Source of the DNA: Microbacterium sp. USTB-Y
GTDB taxonomy: Bacteria > Actinomycetota > Actinomycetes > Actinomycetales > Microbacteriaceae
Assembly: GCF_023703415.1 (NCBI RefSeq)
Contig: NZ_JAGMTU010000002.1
Span: forward strand, 682,001 to 746,000
Length of the DNA stretch: 64,000 nt
Direction: 5' to 3'
Shown piece by piece: positions 8,126-16,639 of this stretch. Numbering within the stretch: position 1 is the stretch's first letter; the number at the start of each line of letters is the position of its first letter. Below the pieces are notes generated by a model. It made no database searches, had not been told where the DNA came from, and saw nothing but the letters and a program-made list of their open reading frames with translations. Position numbers and translations under genes: made by a program.

Positions 8126-8596
8126 TCACGCCGCGGAGATGCCCAGCACGGCGCCGACGATCATCCACGGCCCGAACGCGATGCGGGTCGTCCTCGTGGC
8201 ACGGCGGAGGAGGACGAGGCCGAGCGCGTACCCCGCACCGAGGACGAACGCCGCGGCGGCGCCGACGAGGAGCGCCGTCCACCCGTGCCAGCCGAGCACC
8301 AGGCCGACGAGCCCGGCGAGCTTCACGTCCCCGCCGCCCAGGCCGCCCCGGCTGAGGGCGCGCAGCAGCGCGTAGAAGCCGCCGAGCAGCAGCAGACCCC
8401 ACAGCGCGCCGAGCAGCCGCCCGCCCATCCGCGCGAACAGGGCCCCGGCGAGCGCGAGCAGGAGCGCCCCGGCGAGCGCGGGCAGCACGATCCGGTCGGG
8501 GAGCCGGTGCGTGCCGACGTCGATCGCGGTCAGCCAGGCGCCGATCCCGAGCAGGCCGATGTGCGCCAGGACGGTGACGACGCCTGCGGGTTCCAT
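8126..8596 (-). CDS. A24-family prepilin peptidase, peptidase domain only
   Basis: A 156-aa integral membrane protein with about five or six helices. The two catalytic aspartates of A24 peptidases are Asp26 (AIDVGTHRLPD) and Asp90 in the GxGD motif (LGGGD). These enzymes cleave type III signal peptides of pilins and pseudopilins at the cytoplasmic membrane face. It lacks the N-terminal cysteine-rich methyltransferase domain of PilD, so it resembles the short TadV/CpaA/PppA forms. The ATG at 8596 follows GGGAGGG with 8-nt spacing; a GTG three codons earlier overlaps that site and is unlikely. No pilin or Tad genes are nearby, so it must act on substrates encoded elsewhere. Confidence 0.85.
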   Translation of the reverse strand: MEPAGVVTVLAHIGLLGIGAWLTAIDVGTHRLPDRIVLPALAGALLLALAGALFARMGGRLLGALWGLLLLGGFYALLRALSRGGLGGGDVKLAGLVGLVLGWHGWTALLVGAAAAFVLGAGYALGLVLLRRATRTTRIAFGPWMIVGAVLGISAA

Positions 8597-8692
8597 GCAG
8601 GCCACCCTCCCAGATCCGCCGGGGCTGCGTTTCGGGCCTGTGGAGAACCGCGCGGCGCCGGTGCGGTGCGCAGCGGAACCGCCTGATCGCCG

Positions 8693-9547
8693 TCAGGCGG
8701 AGCGGAGCAGGATCCGTCCGTCCTCGACCTTCGCCTCCCAGCACGGCTGGGGCACGCTCGCCGGTCCGCGCCGCACCTCCCCGTCGTCGACGCGGAACCG
8801 GCTGCCGTGCCAGGGGCAGGTGATGCATCCGTCCGCGCCGAGCTCGCCCTCGTCCAGAGGTCCGCCGGCGTGCGTGCAGACGGCCGAGATCGCGTGCAGC
8901 CGGGAGTCGAGGCGCACGAGCAGCACCGGGACGTCGCCGACCATCACCCGTGTCCGCGCCCCTTCGGCGAGGTCGGCGTCGGCGCCCACGTCGGTCCAGC
9001 GCCGCACCGCCGGCTGGAACGCCGTGTGGTTGACGCCGGTGCCGCGCACGAACGACAGGTGACCGCCGAGATAGGACGACCCCAGGGTGAGCCCGAGCCC
9101 CAGCAGGCTGAGCGCCTTCCCGGCTCCGTGGTGCCCGCGACGGCGCAGGAGCCACGACGTGATCTGCAGGACGGAGGCGGTCGCGTTCGCGGCGGCGTGC
9201 ACGAGTCCGACCCGTTTGGCGGCCCCGATCGTGGTCGACCAGTCCGAGGCGCCCGCGGCCGCCGTCGGCGCGGACGCGAGGATGCCGAGTCCGACGAGGC
9301 GGCGCGCCGCGGCGGGATCCGCGCCCGTGAGGTCGAGCACGGTGGCCGCGCCCCAGGCGCCGATCGGCAGGTCGGTGAGCATCGGATGCACCTGATGACC
9401 GAGCCAGGCACCCGAGAGCGCGTTCTTCACGGCCGGGGAACGGGTGGCCTCGTCCACCCAGCCGCTGAGCTTCTCCGCCGCCGGATCGAGTTCCTTGGTC
9501 TTCCCGATCGTCCGGATCAGGGACTGCATCGCTGCTTTCACCCGCAT
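8693..9547 (-). CDS. DUF2231-Rieske fusion protein
   Basis: A 284-aa protein. Its N-terminal two thirds (about residues 40-170) carry several hydrophobic segments and the GHQVHPMLTDLPIGAW signature of DUF2231 membrane proteins. The C-terminal third (about 185-284) is a Rieske [2Fe-2S] domain with the ligand motifs CTHAGG and CPWHGS. The predicted role is electron transfer at the membrane, but partner and substrate are unknown. The ATG at 9547 was chosen because AGGAGAG lies 5 nt upstream. It stands alone between an A24 peptidase gene and a divergent SnoaL-like gene. Confidence 0.85.
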   Translation of the reverse strand: MRVKAAMQSLIRTIGKTKELDPAAEKLSGWVDEATRSPAVKNALSGAWLGHQVHPMLTDLPIGAWGAATVLDLTGADPAAARRLVGLGILASAPTAAAGASDWSTTIGAAKRVGLVHAAANATASVLQITSWLLRRRGHHGAGKALSLLGLGLTLGSSYLGGHLSFVRGTGVNHTAFQPAVRRWTDVGADADLAEGARTRVMVGDVPVLLVRLDSRLHAISAVCTHAGGPLDEGELGADGCITCPWHGSRFRVDDGEVRRGPASVPQPCWEAKVEDGRILLRSA

Positions 9548-9659
9548 GGGATCTCTCCTCCGCATCGCGTCGCCGGAGCCTCCTGTCTACCCGCGCATCC
9601 GACAGGGGTCAAAGGGTTGACAGACGGGCGCGCGAGTGCAGGTGGTAGCCTCGCGCTCG

Positions 9660-10109
9660 ATGGATCCGCTCTCCCCCGCCGCCCTGCACGCGGATGTGCA
9701 CCGACTGCTGTCCGCGATGTATGAGGACTATCTGCGCGGCGACCCTGCGGCGATCGACGCCCGCCTCGCCGAGGACGTGACGATCTTCGACTCCGCCGCG
9801 GACGCCCTGGTGACCGGTCTGGACGAGCTCGCCGCGCTGCGCCGGAGCCGGGCATCGAGCCCGTCGGCGTCGTCCTCGCCGGCCTGGACGGAGACGGCTC
9901 TCACGATCGCCGACCTGGGGGTGCGCGAGATCGGCGACGTCGTCGTCGCGACCTGGTGGCTGCGGGTGGACGGAACGGATCCGCAGGGGGTCGCGGTCTC
10001 CCCCGAGCTCTCCCGCAACACGGCGGTCCTGCGCCGCGGAGAGGACGCGGCGCTGCGCATCGCGCATCTGCACGAGGACGTCCGCCAGGAGGCCGGCCCG
10101 ACCGCCTGA
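9660..10109 (+). CDS. SnoaL-like/NTF2-fold protein
   Basis: A 149-aa soluble protein with the layout of the NTF2-like fold: N-terminal helices (LLSAMYEDYLRGD), a conserved DVTIFD strand, and alternating beta strands carrying the motif VVATWWLRV. Such domains bind small molecules and can be enzymes or immunity/nutrition proteins; no catalytic residues are evident. A TAGCCT hexamer lies 8 nt before the ATG and there is no Shine-Dalgarno, so the mRNA is probably nearly leaderless. Confidence 0.65.
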   Translation: MDPLSPAALHADVHRLLSAMYEDYLRGDPAAIDARLAEDVTIFDSAADALVTGLDELAALRRSRASSPSASSSPAWTETALTIADLGVREIGDVVVATWWLRVDGTDPQGVAVSPELSRNTAVLRRGEDAALRIAHLHEDVRQEAGPTA

Positions 10110-10324
10110 GCGGGCGGAGAACGAGGATCCGGCTCACCGAGCGTGCGCCCTCGCCGATGCCCTCGGCGTCGCGCGCCGCACCCGTGGTCGCCAGGACGTC
10201 GAGCCGCCGCGGAGGACCGAGGCGCCCGCGCGATCCGAGCCGCCCGGTCCGAGCCGCCGTCGCCTGCCGACGCTCCCACCCGATTCGACCATGTCGGATG
10301 TACGGATTATCGTCGTCTCTGTTG

Positions 10325-10353
10325 TTGCAGTATTCGAAGAGATATTCGAGAAT
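10325..10353 (+). promoter_or_regulatory. SOS promoter of imuA'-imuB-dnaE2 with LexA-like box
   Basis: TTGCAG (10325-10330) and GAGAAT (10348-10353) are 17 nt apart, placing the transcription start at about the ATG at 10361. The dyad TCGAA-N6-TTCGA (10334-10349) covers the spacer and is a near match to the mycobacterial LexA box TCGAAC-N4-GTTCGA, so LexA would block RNA polymerase directly. Confidence 0.75.
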
Positions 10354-10360
10354 GGAGTGC

Positions 10361-11179
10361 ATGGGGATGGCTCTCGGTTCCATGATCGCCCCCGCCGCCG
10401 ACACCGACGACCGGGTCTCGGATGTGCTGCGCCTCCGCCGCGAGATCACGCGGATGCAGCGTCGGCGGAGCGATCTGCCCCTGATCCCGGTGCTGCCCGC
10501 CCTCGAGTCGATCCTCCCCGAGGGCGGCCTGCAGGTCGGGACCACGTATTCCCTCTCCTCCTCCCCCGGCCTCATCGGCGCGCTGCTCGCCGGCGCCTCC
10601 CGGACGGGGGCATGGTGCGCCGCCGTCGGCATGCCCACCCTGGGCGTGGAGGCGCTGGCCGGCCACGGGGTGGATCTGGATCGGCTCCTCCTGGTCCCGG
10701 CCCCCGGCCCGCGCTGGCTCTCGGTCGTCTCCGCGCTGAGCGAGGTGATCCCGCTGATCGCGATCCGCCCCGCCACCTCCGCCCGGGAGGCCGAGCTGAG
10801 CCGGCTGAGCGCCCGGCTGCGCGACCGCGGCTGCACGCTCCTGGTCGTGCCCGGCCCCGGGAGTCAGGCCTGGCCGCAGAGCGAGGGATCGATCCGCGTG
10901 CACGACCCGCGCTGGCAGGGCCTCGGCGACGGCTGGGGCGCCCTGGAGGAGTGCGAGGTGACGGTCACCGCGCGCACCCGGCGCTCGCCCGTGCCGCAGA
11001 GCGTGCGGGTGCGTCTGCCCGACGTCCATGGCCGGATCCACGAAACGGTCGAAGCCGCCGCTCCCGCCCTGCCGCGGCTCTTCCCGCTCCCGTCCGCCGC
11101 GGCCGAGGCACGCCCGGTCACCGCGATCGATGCGCGCCCGTCCGCCGAGTCGCCCGCGCTCCTGGCGGTGGCCGGATGA
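10361..11179 (+). CDS. imuA': ImuA' RecA-like subunit of the SOS mutasome
   Basis: A 272-aa RecA-like protein at the head of the imuA'-imuB-dnaE2 cassette. In mycobacteria the homologue binds ImuB and DnaE2 and is needed for DNA-damage-induced mutagenesis. The N-terminus keeps a RecA-like layout, but the segment aligned with the P-loop (TTYSLSSSPGLIGA) has no Walker A lysine, so ATPase activity is doubtful. The ATG at 10361 fits the predicted promoter start; ATGs at 10352 and 10367 share the frame. The stop overlaps the imuB start (ATGA). The gene is predicted to be LexA-controlled through the box at 10334-10349. Confidence 0.82.
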   Translation: MGMALGSMIAPAADTDDRVSDVLRLRREITRMQRRRSDLPLIPVLPALESILPEGGLQVGTTYSLSSSPGLIGALLAGASRTGAWCAAVGMPTLGVEALAGHGVDLDRLLLVPAPGPRWLSVVSALSEVIPLIAIRPATSAREAELSRLSARLRDRGCTLLVVPGPGSQAWPQSEGSIRVHDPRWQGLGDGWGALEECEVTVTARTRRSPVPQSVRVRLPDVHGRIHETVEAAAPALPRLFPLPSAAAEARPVTAIDARPSAESPALLAVAG

Positions 11180-12723
11180 GCGCCCCGAGGCAGGAGCCGG
11201 TCCGGGTGATCGTGCTGTGGTTCCCCGACTGGCCGCTGCGCGCCGCGGGGGCCGAGGCCGCGGAGCCGGCGGCGATCCTGCACGCGAACCGGGTCGTCGT
11301 CTGCAGCGCGGCGGCGCGCGCCCAGGGGGTGCGGATCGGGCAGCGCCGCCGCGAGGCGCAGGGGCTGCTGCCGAACCTGCGCATCCTGCCCGCGGACCCG
11401 GCGCGGGACGAACGCGCGTTCCTCCCGGTGCTGCGTCTGATCGAGGCTCAGGCGCCCGGCGCGCAGCTGCTCCGCCCCGGGCTCGCCCTGCTCCGCGCCC
11501 GCGGGGTCGCCCGCTTCCACGGTGGCGAGGAGGAGGCCGCCCGCGCCCTGCACGCCCTGCTTTCCGCCGAGGGGCACCAGGAGGTGCGGATCGGGATCGC
11601 GGACGGCCCGTTCACCGCCGAGCTGGCGGCGCGGGGTGCGGATCCGACGCTCGTGGTGGGTGCGGGGGCGTCCGCCGCCTTCCTCGCCCCGCTGCCCGTG
11701 CAGGCTCTGCAGGATCCGGAGGTGACGGGGCTGCTGCTCCGTCTCGGCGTGCGCACCCTCGGCGAGCTCGCGACCCTGGGCGCGGCGCGCCTGCGAGACC
11801 GCTTCGGCGAGCACGGGGCACGCCTGCACGCCCTGGCGGCGGGGGCGGACTCCCGTCCGGTGGTGCCGCGCCCACCGGATCCGGAGCTCGCGGCGGAGGT
11901 CGAGTTCGAGGCTCCGCTGGCCCAGTCCGATCAGATCGCCTTCGCCGTGCGGCAGAGCGCCGATGCGGTGATCCTCGCCCTCGCGAAGGCCTCGCTGGTG
12001 TGCACCGAGGTGCGGATCGATCTCACCGACGACGACGAGCAGGTGACCTCGCGCACCTGGCTGCATCCCACCTGCTTCGAGGCCGCAGACCTCGTCGACC
12101 GGGTCCGCTGGCAGCTGGAGTCCCTGGCCGCGGCCTCCGCCGGCGACGACGACGAGGCGCACCGCTTCCGCGGCATCGTCCGGGCACGCATCGCCCCCGT
12201 CGCCGTGGACGACGCCGCCCATCATCAGCCGGGCCTGTTCGGATCCGGCACCGACGAGCGGCTGCACCACGCCGTCTCCCGGGTGCAGACCCTGCTCGGG
12301 CATGAGGGTGTGGTCACCGCCGTCGTCGCGGGCGGGCGGCTCCTCACCGACCGGCAGCAGCTCACCCCCTGGGGCGAGCGGGCGGTGCCGGCGCGCGCCG
12401 CCGATCAGCCCTGGCCGGGGCGGCTGCCGGACCCGCTCCCGGCCGAGGTGTTCGCACCGGCCCGGCCGATCGCGGTCACGGACGCCGACGGCGCCCCGGT
12501 CTCCGTCGATGCACGGGGGCTGCTCAGCGCGGCCCCCGCGGCGGTGGACGCGTGCGCGGTGCGGTCCTGGGCGGGACCGTGGCCGGTCCGGGACCGGCGC
12601 GGGGATCCGGCCGGGGCGCTCCGCGGCGAGCGCCTGCAGCTCGTCGACGAGCAGGACAGGGCCTGGCTCGTGCTGCACGTCGAGGGCGAGGACCGCTGGC
12701 TCGCCGAGGGGAGGTACCACTGA
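11176..12723 (+). CDS. imuB: ImuB, catalytically dead Y-family polymerase homologue
   Basis: A 515-aa Y-family-like protein that serves as mutasome hub, bridging DnaE2 and the sliding clamp. The catalytic carboxylates of Y-family polymerases are absent: the first acidic motif is replaced by VLWFPDWPLR, and the SxDE motif region reads LALLRARGVARF. A helix-hairpin-helix-like stretch (LLRLGVRTLGELATLGAARLRDRFG) is near residues 185-210. A clamp-binding motif QPGLFG starts at Gln351, close to where M. smegmatis ImuB carries QLPLWG. It overlaps imuA' (ATGA) and dnaE2 (TGATG). Confidence 0.92.
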   Translation: MSAPRQEPVRVIVLWFPDWPLRAAGAEAAEPAAILHANRVVVCSAAARAQGVRIGQRRREAQGLLPNLRILPADPARDERAFLPVLRLIEAQAPGAQLLRPGLALLRARGVARFHGGEEEAARALHALLSAEGHQEVRIGIADGPFTAELAARGADPTLVVGAGASAAFLAPLPVQALQDPEVTGLLLRLGVRTLGELATLGAARLRDRFGEHGARLHALAAGADSRPVVPRPPDPELAAEVEFEAPLAQSDQIAFAVRQSADAVILALAKASLVCTEVRIDLTDDDEQVTSRTWLHPTCFEAADLVDRVRWQLESLAAASAGDDDEAHRFRGIVRARIAPVAVDDAAHHQPGLFGSGTDERLHHAVSRVQTLLGHEGVVTAVVAGGRLLTDRQQLTPWGERAVPARAADQPWPGRLPDPLPAEVFAPARPIAVTDADGAPVSVDARGLLSAAPAAVDACAVRSWAGPWPVRDRRGDPAGALRGERLQLVDEQDRAWLVLHVEGEDRWLAEGRYH

Positions 12724-15700
12724 TGGGCTTCCACAATCCGAGCATGTCCTGGTCGGAGCTCGAGCGCACCCTCAGCGGCGAGAGGCCGCTGCACCAGGAG
12801 CTGCCGATCGACGCCCCCTCCCGCATGCACAAGAAGCGCCCTCCGATCTCGCTCGCCGAGGTCGAACGCCCCCGGGACGCGGTGCCCTACGCCGAGCTGC
12901 ACATGCACTCCTCGTACTCCTTCCTCGACGGCGCCTCCTCCCCCGAGGAGCTGCTCATGGAGGCGCAGCGGCTGGGCCTGAAGGCGCTGGCCCTCACGGA
13001 CCACGACGGCTTCTACGGCGCCGCGCACTTCGGCGAGGTCGCCGAGGAGGCCGCCGGGCTGCAGACGGTGTACGGCGCCGAGCTGTCCCTCACCGGCCCC
13101 GACCCGCGCGGGAACGCGAGCACCGCCCCCACGCCGGAGCGGCGCGGGGCCGCGGATCCGCTCGGCGAGCATCTGCTGGTCCTCGCCCGCGGGGAGGAGG
13201 GCTATCACCGGCTCTCCTCCGCGATCACGCACGCGCAGCTGCGCGGCGGCGAGAAGGGGCGGCCGTTCTATGAGATCGAGTCCCTCGCGAACACGGCGGA
13301 GGGCCACTGGACGATCCTCACCGGCTGCCGCAAGGGGGCCGTCCGCTCCGCCCTGGAGCGGGAGGGGCCGGAGGGGGCGAAGCGGGCGCTGCGCACGCTC
13401 GTCGACCTGTTCGGGACCGACGGCGTGGCGGTCGAGCTGATCGACCACGGCGACCCGCTCGACACCCGCCGCAACGACGTGCTCGCCCGCCTCGCCGCCG
13501 AGCACGGGCTGCCGGTGGTGTGCACGAACAACGTGCACTACGCCCGCCCCGAGCACGCCCGCCTCGCCGAGGCGATCGCCGCGGTGCGCGCCACCCGCAG
13601 CATGCGGGAGCTGGAGGGATGGCTGCCCTCCCACGGTGCGGCGCATCTGCGCTCCGGCGCGGAGATGACCGCCCGCTTCGCCCGGTATCCGGGGGCGGTC
13701 GCGCACGGCCTGGAGATCGCCGAGGCCTGCGCCTTCCCGCTGCGCAGCGCCAAGCCCGCGCTGCCGACGATGCGGGTGGCCCTCGGAGAGACGCCGATGA
13801 GCCATCTGCGCGACCTGGTCTGGGCGGCCGCTCCGGAGAAGTACCCGACGCTCGACGAAGGCGGCCGGGCCCGGATCGAGCGGGAGCTCGCGGTGATCGA
13901 GGAGAAGGACTTCCCCGGCTACTTCCTCATCGTGCACGGCATCGTGAAGGAGGCGAGGGACCGCGGGATCCTCTGCCAGGGCCGGGGATCCGCCGCCGCG
14001 AGCGTGGTCTGCTACCTGCTCGGCATCACCGCGGTGGATCCGATCAGATACCGCCTTCCCTTCGAGCGGTTCCTCGCCACGACCCGCACCGAGGAGCCGG
14101 ACATCGACGTCGACTTCGACTCCGGGCGCAGGGAGGAGATCATCCAGTGGGTCTACGACGAGTACGGCCGGGAGAACGCGGCGCAGGTCGCGAACGTCAT
14201 CCAGTACCGGCCGAAGAACGCGGTGCGCGACATGGCCAGGGCGCTCGGGCACTCCCCCGGCCAGCAGGACGCCTGGTCGCGTCAGGTGGAGCGCTGGGGG
14301 CTGGATCTGAGCCCCGTCCCCGACCACGACATCCCGCTGCCCGTCATCGATCTCGCCGACAGGCTGATGAGCGCACCGCGCCATCTGGGCATCCACTCCG
14401 GCGGCATGGTGCTCACCCAGCGCCCGGTCGGCGAGGTGGTGCCGGTCGAGCACGCCCGGATGGACAAGCGCACCGTCATTCAGTGGGACAAGGACGCCGC
14501 GCGCTGGATGGGGCTGGTGAAGTTCGACCTGCTCGGGCTCGGGATGCTCTCCGCCCTGCGGCACTGCTTCGACCTGGTCCGCGAGGCCACCGGTGAGGAG
14601 TGGACGCTGGACTCCCTGCCGAAGGAGGAGCCCGCGGTCTACGACATGCTCTGCCGCGCCGACACGATCGGGGTGTTCCAGGTCGAGTCCCGCGCGCAGA
14701 TGGGGCTGCTCCCCCGACTGCAGCCGCGGGAGTTCTACGAGCTCGCCGTCCAGATCGCGCTCATCCGCCCGGGCCCGATCCAGGGCGGTGCGGTGCACCC
14801 CTTCGTCCGCCGAAAGCTCGGCCAGGAGACCGTGACCTATGCGCATCCGGATCTGGAGCCGATCCTGCGCCGCACCCTGGGGATCCCCGTCTTCCAGGAG
14901 CAGCTCATCCAGATGGCCACCACCCTCGGCGACTGCACCGCGGACGAGGCGGATCTGCTGCGCCGCGCGATGGGATCCAAGCGGGGGCTGGAGAAGATCG
15001 ACCGGGTCAAGCAGAGCCTGTACACGGGCATGCGCCGGCACGGGCTGGACGAGGAGACCGCGGACCGCATCTACGCGCAGATCCAGGCGTTCTCCGACTT
15101 CGGCTTCGCGGAGTCGCACTCGCTCTCGTTCGCTCTGCTCGTGTACGCCAGCTCCTGGCTCAAGCTGCACTACCCCGCCGCCTTCCTCGCCGGGCTCCTG
15201 CGCTCCCAGCCGATGGGGTTCTACTCCGCCTCGACGCTCACCGGCGACGCCCGGCGGCACGGCGTCGAGGTGCGCCGTCCGGACATCGCGCGGTCCGGGG
15301 CGACGGAGACCCTGGAGCCCGTGGGCCCGGAGAGGACGGGGGTCACCGGGCGGGAGTCGTGCGCGCATCAGCTCCCGGACCGTCCGGACGGCGTGGATCC
15401 GGATCCCTTCGATCCGAAGGCCCCCGACGAGACCGCGGCGCACCGCAGGGACGGCCGCTTCGCCGTACGGCTGGGACTCGCCGGCGTCACGGGGATCGGC
15501 GAGAAGACGGCCGAGCGGATCGTCACCGAACGCGATGCACGGGGCCCCTACCGGGATCTGAACGACCTCGTGCGCCGCACCGACCTCACCGCGTCCCAGG
15601 TGGAGTCCCTCGCCACCGCCGGCGTCTTCGACTCGCTCGGGCTGCAGCGCCGGGAGGCGATCTGGCTGGCGGGCTCCGCGGCGGAGGACCGCGCGCGCTA

Positions 15701-16163
15701 TCTGCCCGACACGGTGGTCGCGGTGCAGCCCCCGCTGTTCGGCGACCAGACCAGCTACGAGCTCCTCACCGCCGACCTCTGGGCGACGGGGGTGTCCACC
15801 GACGACCATCCGCTCGCGCACTTCCGGCCCGGTCTCGATGCGCGCGGAGTGCTGACCTCCGTCGCGCTGCGCACGCACGAGAGCGGCCGACGGGTCGAGG
15901 CGGCGGGTCTCGTGACCCATCGGCAGCGCCCCTCCACGGCGGGCGGGGTGACCTTCCTCAACCTCGAGGACGAGCACGGCCTGGTGAACGTCATCTGCAC
16001 GCAGGGCGTCTGGCTGCGCTACCGCCGGATCGCCCGGGAGTCGCCCGCGCTGATCGTGCGCGGCATGCTGGAGCGCTCTCCTGAGGGCGTCACCAACCTG
16101 CTCGCGGATGCGTTCGAGACGCTGCAGGTGGGCGTGCCCCATCATTCGCGGGACTTCCAGTGA
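12723..16163 (+). CDS. dnaE2: Error-prone DNA polymerase DnaE2
   Basis: A 1146-aa C-family DNA polymerase. An N-terminal PHP domain starts with LHMHSSYSFLDG (about residues 58-70), followed by palm and fingers domains; the catalytic aspartates lie in PDIDVDFD at about residues 458-465. A helix-hairpin-helix region (LAGVTGIGEKTAERI) is near 920-935 and an OB-fold lies at the C-terminus. DnaE2 synthesises DNA past lesions in the SOS response with ImuA' and ImuB and is distinct from the replicative DnaE1. The length is close to the usual 1050-1100. It starts at ATG overlapping the imuB stop by one base, so the three products are translationally coupled. Confidence 0.95.
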   Translation: MGFHNPSMSWSELERTLSGERPLHQELPIDAPSRMHKKRPPISLAEVERPRDAVPYAELHMHSSYSFLDGASSPEELLMEAQRLGLKALALTDHDGFYGAAHFGEVAEEAAGLQTVYGAELSLTGPDPRGNASTAPTPERRGAADPLGEHLLVLARGEEGYHRLSSAITHAQLRGGEKGRPFYEIESLANTAEGHWTILTGCRKGAVRSALEREGPEGAKRALRTLVDLFGTDGVAVELIDHGDPLDTRRNDVLARLAAEHGLPVVCTNNVHYARPEHARLAEAIAAVRATRSMRELEGWLPSHGAAHLRSGAEMTARFARYPGAVAHGLEIAEACAFPLRSAKPALPTMRVALGETPMSHLRDLVWAAAPEKYPTLDEGGRARIERELAVIEEKDFPGYFLIVHGIVKEARDRGILCQGRGSAAASVVCYLLGITAVDPIRYRLPFERFLATTRTEEPDIDVDFDSGRREEIIQWVYDEYGRENAAQVANVIQYRPKNAVRDMARALGHSPGQQDAWSRQVERWGLDLSPVPDHDIPLPVIDLADRLMSAPRHLGIHSGGMVLTQRPVGEVVPVEHARMDKRTVIQWDKDAARWMGLVKFDLLGLGMLSALRHCFDLVREATGEEWTLDSLPKEEPAVYDMLCRADTIGVFQVESRAQMGLLPRLQPREFYELAVQIALIRPGPIQGGAVHPFVRRKLGQETVTYAHPDLEPILRRTLGIPVFQEQLIQMATTLGDCTADEADLLRRAMGSKRGLEKIDRVKQSLYTGMRRHGLDEETADRIYAQIQAFSDFGFAESHSLSFALLVYASSWLKLHYPAAFLAGLLRSQPMGFYSASTLTGDARRHGVEVRRPDIARSGATETLEPVGPERTGVTGRESCAHQLPDRPDGVDPDPFDPKAPDETAAHRRDGRFAVRLGLAGVTGIGEKTAERIVTERDARGPYRDLNDLVRRTDLTASQVESLATAGVFDSLGLQRREAIWLAGSAAEDRARYLPDTVVAVQPPLFGDQTSYELLTADLWATGVSTDDHPLAHFRPGLDARGVLTSVALRTHESGRRVEAAGLVTHRQRPSTAGGVTFLNLEDEHGLVNVICTQGVWLRYRRIARESPALIVRGMLERSPEGVTNLLADAFETLQVGVPHHSRDFQ

Positions 16164-16208
16164 CCCCAGGGCCGGGCGTCGTCGCGCCCTCGGCGGTATG
16201 CGCCGCTC

Positions 16209-16583
16209 TCACCAGAAGCGCTCAGGGACCTCGTGCGCCCGGCGATCGGTGCCGCCCCAGTTCGCGGCCTGATCCCGCGCGTCGTCCGCCGCCTGCTGAG
16301 CGCCGCGCAGGGCGTCGGCGGCGCCCCGGCGCTCGGCCCCCACCGGGTTCGCATCGAGCACGAGCTCCGTGAGGGTGCCCTCCGCCGAGGCCTCCACGGT
16401 GCAGCCCTGCACCCGTCCCCGCCACGGCAGCGCGCCGAACTCCGCCAGGACGGAGCCGGGCACGCGGTACACGACGCCCGTCGTCAGATCGCGGATCTGC
16501 ACCGCCCCGGCCTTCTCATCGACCGAGACGATGCGCCCGACGCCGAGCGGGGCGGCGAGGGGAAGGATCAGTGTGACGGCCAT
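16209..16583 (-). CDS. Hypothetical protein, 124 aa
   Basis: A 124-aa protein I do not recognise. Its N-terminal half is beta-rich (VGRIVSVDEKAGAVQIRDL...VYRVPGSVL), suggestive of a small SH3-like or OB-like barrel, and the C-terminal third is alanine- and glutamine-rich and probably helical (ALRGAQQAADDARDQAA). The ATG at 16583 follows GGTGGAGG directly; an upstream in-frame start would lack a ribosome site. It converges on dnaE2 with only a 45-bp gap. Confidence 0.6.
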   Translation of the reverse strand: MAVTLILPLAAPLGVGRIVSVDEKAGAVQIRDLTTGVVYRVPGSVLAEFGALPWRGRVQGCTVEASAEGTLTELVLDANPVGAERRGAADALRGAQQAADDARDQAANWGGTDRRAHEVPERFW

Positions 16584-16639
16584 GCCTCCACCTTCGTTCA
16601 GAACGGCCGTACGGGCAAGCAATGCGCCGCCGGCCCTGC

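Noticed and set aside
9901..10360. A gene on either strand in the gap upstream of imuA'
   Set aside because: Frames through 10110-10360 are Arg/Pro-rich shadows without start signals; the only credible elements are the SOS promoter and box at its right end.
12405..16145. Very long open frame on the minus strand opposite imuB and dnaE2
   Set aside because: It is an antisense shadow typical of high-GC coding DNA: low-complexity Arg/Gly/Leu-rich translation, no domain, no ribosome site, and the opposite strand encodes clear ImuB and DnaE2 motifs.
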